From positions 21,236,590 to 21,300,589 of the forward strand of contig NW_023998414.1 of NCBI RefSeq assembly GCF_014805625.2: a DNA stretch of 64,000 nucleotides, written 5' to 3'. Numbering within the stretch: position 1 is the first letter of the stretch; each line of letters begins with the position of its first letter. Of the stretch, positions 60,740 to 64,000 are shown one piece after another. A program made the position numbers and the translations under genes. Source of the DNA: Glossina fuscipes (Eukaryota; Arthropoda; Insecta; Diptera; Glossinidae). The notes under the pieces are model-generated. The model worked only from the letters and a program-made list of their open reading frames with translations, was not told the DNA's origin and made no database searches.

Positions 60740-61145
60740 AAAAGAGTCAATGGATGGTCGATCGGACTCTTTTCCATTCCTTTATAGGCACTGTAGGACC
60801 ATTTATAGAGTACATGTGAAAGTTTATATCGAGGCGACTTTTGCCTTTTAGAAGAAAGTAGCAAATATCTCAAGGCCTTCTTCTTTCTGTTGAAAGCAGC
60901 GGTATGCTAATTTTACGTCGTACTGTGGGCGTCAGGCTCATTTTCAATGCCAATCTACATTAAAAAAACTCCATATGTTCACACCCAGATTTGAAGCTGA
61001 TATTTGCAGACGAACATGGTGAGGTTTGCAACTTTCAATCTGTGCTTTATAAAGTGTCTGAAGTTTACTTCTGAATATTGCCAATGTTTCAACAAATCCA
61101 ATACACTCCCGTCCTTCACTACTGAGTATAAAAACGGAAAGCAAG
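60740..61145 (+). repeat. Family A dispersed repeat, partial
   Basis: 'gatggtcgatcggactctt', 'ataggcactgtaggacc', 'tacgtcgtactgtgggcgtc' and the right-end block 'caatacactcccgtccttc', 'ctgagtataaaaacgg' follow the order of the second half of 55930-56370. The left half is missing. The frames at 60944-61276 are inside it. Confidence 0.5.
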
Positions 61146-63600
61146 ACTTCAAAATTTTGAGTGGCTGTCGGCAGTTTGCTTTGGTTGGCTGGCTTTTAAA
61201 ACTTGAAAAAAAAGAGCGAAATATTTTCATTATTATCGTCAATAACTTGCGATCTGTTAGTGCTGTTAATGCCTAGTCTTGAATAAAACGATCGGTTTTA
61301 TTTAAATGAACTTTGTTTGCAAATATCACTCAAACTCAAATATGAAAGGTAACAAATATCGACTTTGCTGACAACACAACTAACATCTTTAGATATGCAA
61401 ACAATGCCATAATAGTTTTCCAACCGTTATTGATCTTTACCTTACCATCTTTTCCCCCTTTTCTTTATTCATATAATGTATATACACTTTGCGACCATTT
61501 CTTAAATTCAAGCTTTCTTTATTGCGGTGCGTCAGTGAGTTCATGCACATCTCGTACATGTACAAATATCTTATACAAAGTTGTATATGCCGTATATAAA
61601 TGCACATGCATCGCATGGGACACGTATAAGTTTATCACGGGTATATATGCACATACCTGTGTAAAGCACACCACTGGGTGATGGATTAGAGGCAATTACT
61701 TTGTCTACTAAATTAACTCTTTTTAAATGTATCTATAAGCTTCTCTAATATGAACGAATGATGAAAAGCTAACTTCTTGTATGCATGCAGCAGTGTGCAC
61801 TTAAGCTAAATTTATTCTTTTCATATAATATTATGAAACTATCAAGTTTTATAGTTTAACGCTATAAGCATAGCATTTGTAAAAATACCAAGTACTGGGT
61901 AATAAATAGCTTGAAGTGAATTGTTGAACTGTACAAATAAATTTAGTTCAGTTACATTTCATTTTATTCTGTAATTTAATTTGTTGAGTTTAATGACAAT
62001 AATCATACTTAAGAAATTGCGTTCATTTAAAGTCATTTTGAGATTTTTCAACTATCAGAGGCATATTTTCCAATCTCAGTATTAACTAAATCATGCTAAG
62101 CCGCGATTGTGAGAATTCCGACAATCATCGACCACCAGACAGATAGGTCTTTGATGCTTGTTTCCGCCAAATAAAAGCGCAATGCATTCCGTTGCTCGGC
62201 TATGTATAGTTGGTAACACGAAATCCTCTTTAATTTGTGCGTGTGGCTTACCGATGATAGTAAGCAAATCGTATTCGATAGGTATAATAAAAATGGAAAT
62301 TGCGATTTTTTGGAAACACTGATGTCACAGAGCAGATGCTTGTTCGCTTGCAATGCGTAATGTCGCATGAAATGAAATGAATGAATATAAGAAAAATTGT
62401 AAAGACGATTTGTCGTCGTTGCTGCATATCAATGGCAAGATTGAGTGGATTAAATGAATTTATTTTCATTAACGGAAGCGACCTCAGGTGGGCTGAAAAC
62501 ATTTTAAAAAGACAATTCTGTTTTCCAAAAGTATTATAAAGTGCGGTCTAGTTAAAGTACAGAACAGCTGTTCACGTCTTTTTACTAAATACATAAGTAA
62601 AACAGAGATCACAGTTTCGTTACATTATACGTCATTTATTATACAGGATATATGATATAGAGATGCATCCATCTTTTCTTTTTTTTTTTTTTTTGTAGCG
62701 ATCAAATTGGAATCATTTTCTCAATTGATTGAAGCTTTTCTGTCCATTTGCCCACTCTATGGCTATCCGGCTAAAGGACCTACTTGTGCAGTCGCTACCC
62801 ATATTACAAATTATTTTGAAAAGTCGGTTATATGTAAAAATAAGTAAAAATATTATTATCGAGCAGGGCCGATCATTATATTTCCTACACTTACATTTTC
62901 GAGATAATACACTAAAACTTATTATTTCACATTATTTTCACGCAAAGGTATATTTTTGATGAAAATCCTTATATAAGAGGCTGCCTAAAACGTCAACTGA
63001 CGTGACGCAAATGTTATGTTAACTCAATTTGCTTCTTAAAGATTTTATTATATTTCAGAAACTGCAAATTGATTTTATCATTACATAAGGGTGAGAATTT
63101 CTATATACGGTGGAATCTAAAAAGTAGATCTACGTAATCAAAATTCCCTTTATGTATTCGAATTTTTATGTTACATTAATTATGCAAAGGGTATAATTAC
63201 AGTGTTGTGCTTTAAAAGACTTTCGCTGCGGACTTTGACGTCAACACTTTCCGTTATGCTTTTCGCTTAAAATCATTTTGTTTAATTAAAATTTGAAATT
63301 TCTATCATTGCATTTATGGATAAGAAATAAATCGTAATGTAAACCATATTTATGCTAAAAGGTTCGATTCTATTCGCTCTTACGATTGATGTAAAAGATA
63401 AAGTACTCAAAAAATTCTTGTCTCTCGTCATTTGACTGTTCACGTCGTCGAAAAAAAGATGTATTTAGAAGGATAAGCAAAAAGACTTTTCTTTCGTACG
63501 TATGGGCCTAAATTTTGGACCAAAAAATTTTAAAAAATCTCTCTACTTCGAAAGCTATGAATGAAATAGAAGCAATTTATACTGCAAATTACTGTATGTA
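61146..63600. other. Non-coding stretch, no gene seen
   Basis: AT-rich with a T-run at 62677-62694. The small frames (61430-61681, 62096-62502, 62729-62959) have no recognisable domain or splice context. Confidence 0.4.
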
Positions 63601-63603
63601 GAT

Positions 63604-63654
63604 GCATTTTGCATTTTACGTTTTGCGTTTTACGTTTTGCGTTTTGCATTTTGC
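63604..63654. repeat. Heptanucleotide tandem array
   Basis: Seven full copies of a 7-bp unit, GCATTTT, with variants ACGTTTT and GCGTTTT, followed by GC. Two variant pairs alternate in the centre (ACGTTTT GCGTTTT twice). Confidence 0.85.
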
Positions 63655-63841
63655 TATTACAGTTTAATTTGGAACACATTTCAGAAATGAGAGTTAATGG
63701 CACTCGTATTTTTGTATCTTTAAATCCGTATAATGAGCTTTCCAACACATGTACCCGCATGCCTTGTGCGAGCGAAGCAACAGCTTTTTGTTTTAAACAA
63801 TGCAGTGTTTACGTTTAACTAAATAGAGAATGAAATTGCGT

Positions 63842-63873
63842 ATGTGTGTTCGTGTGTGCGTGTGTGCGTGTGT
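63842..63873. repeat. Interrupted (GT)n microsatellite
   Basis: GTGTGTGC/GTGTGTTC-type units, followed by three 'aatagt' units. Confidence 0.7.
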
Positions 63874-64000
63874 TTGTAATAGTAATAGTAATTTATAGCT
63901 ATCTATGTGCGTCCTTTGCTGTATTGCGATTGCATGGGGTGTCAACAATAATCCGAACGTGCTGTTACGGTCTTTGTGTGTAGCCGCAAAGAATTTAGTA

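Noticed and set aside
1..64000. CRISPR arrays, operons, bacterial promoters or rRNA genes
   Set aside because: Nothing of the kind is present. The spliced gene and the repeat content are those of an insect nuclear genome.

Overview
This window looks like a piece of a brachyceran fly nuclear genome, possibly a tephritid-type fly. The evidence is strongly AT-rich non-coding DNA, very short GT-AG introns (56-65 nt) in the one clear gene, many dinucleotide microsatellites and poly-A/T runs, and decayed mariner, Copia, non-LTR and SINE copies. The species cannot be fixed from the sequence alone.

Only one protein-coding gene can be supported. It lies on the minus strand at 48930-53600 and has nine exons whose phases all agree. 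It encodes a predicted 1,077-residue homologue of the axonemal dynein intermediate chain family IC97/CASC1 (DNAI7). Two AATAAA signals lie just past the stop. A degenerate X-box-like site (GTTCACGGCAAC) lies about 265 bp upstream of the ATG, which would suit a ciliary gene but is unproven.

The rest is intergenic or possibly intronic DNA of genes whose exons lie outside the window. By region: 1-10.8 kb is AT-rich with scattered repeat fragments. 10.8-11.0 kb holds a tRNA-derived SINE with a perfect 14-bp target-site duplication. 11-20 kb holds fragments of two dispersed repeat families (called A and B here) and one copy of a 7.3-kb-spaced direct duplication. 20.3-20.6 kb is a GC-rich island with two perfect palindromes. 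21-30 kb holds more family A, the second copy of the duplication, a non-LTR-like 3' tail and a Copia pol 3' end with a likely LTR. 30.8-34.4 kb holds two mariner relics and a second, older SINE copy. 36-48 kb is mostly family A and B copies. 48.9-53.6 kb is the dynein gene. 55-64 kb holds family A and B copies, a broken LINE reverse transcriptase and microsatellites.

No operon-like or multi-gene system is visible. The most distinctive items are the complete DNAI7-like gene model, the SINE family with its 3' hairpin, and the two repeat families A and B, each present in several copies within 64 kb.
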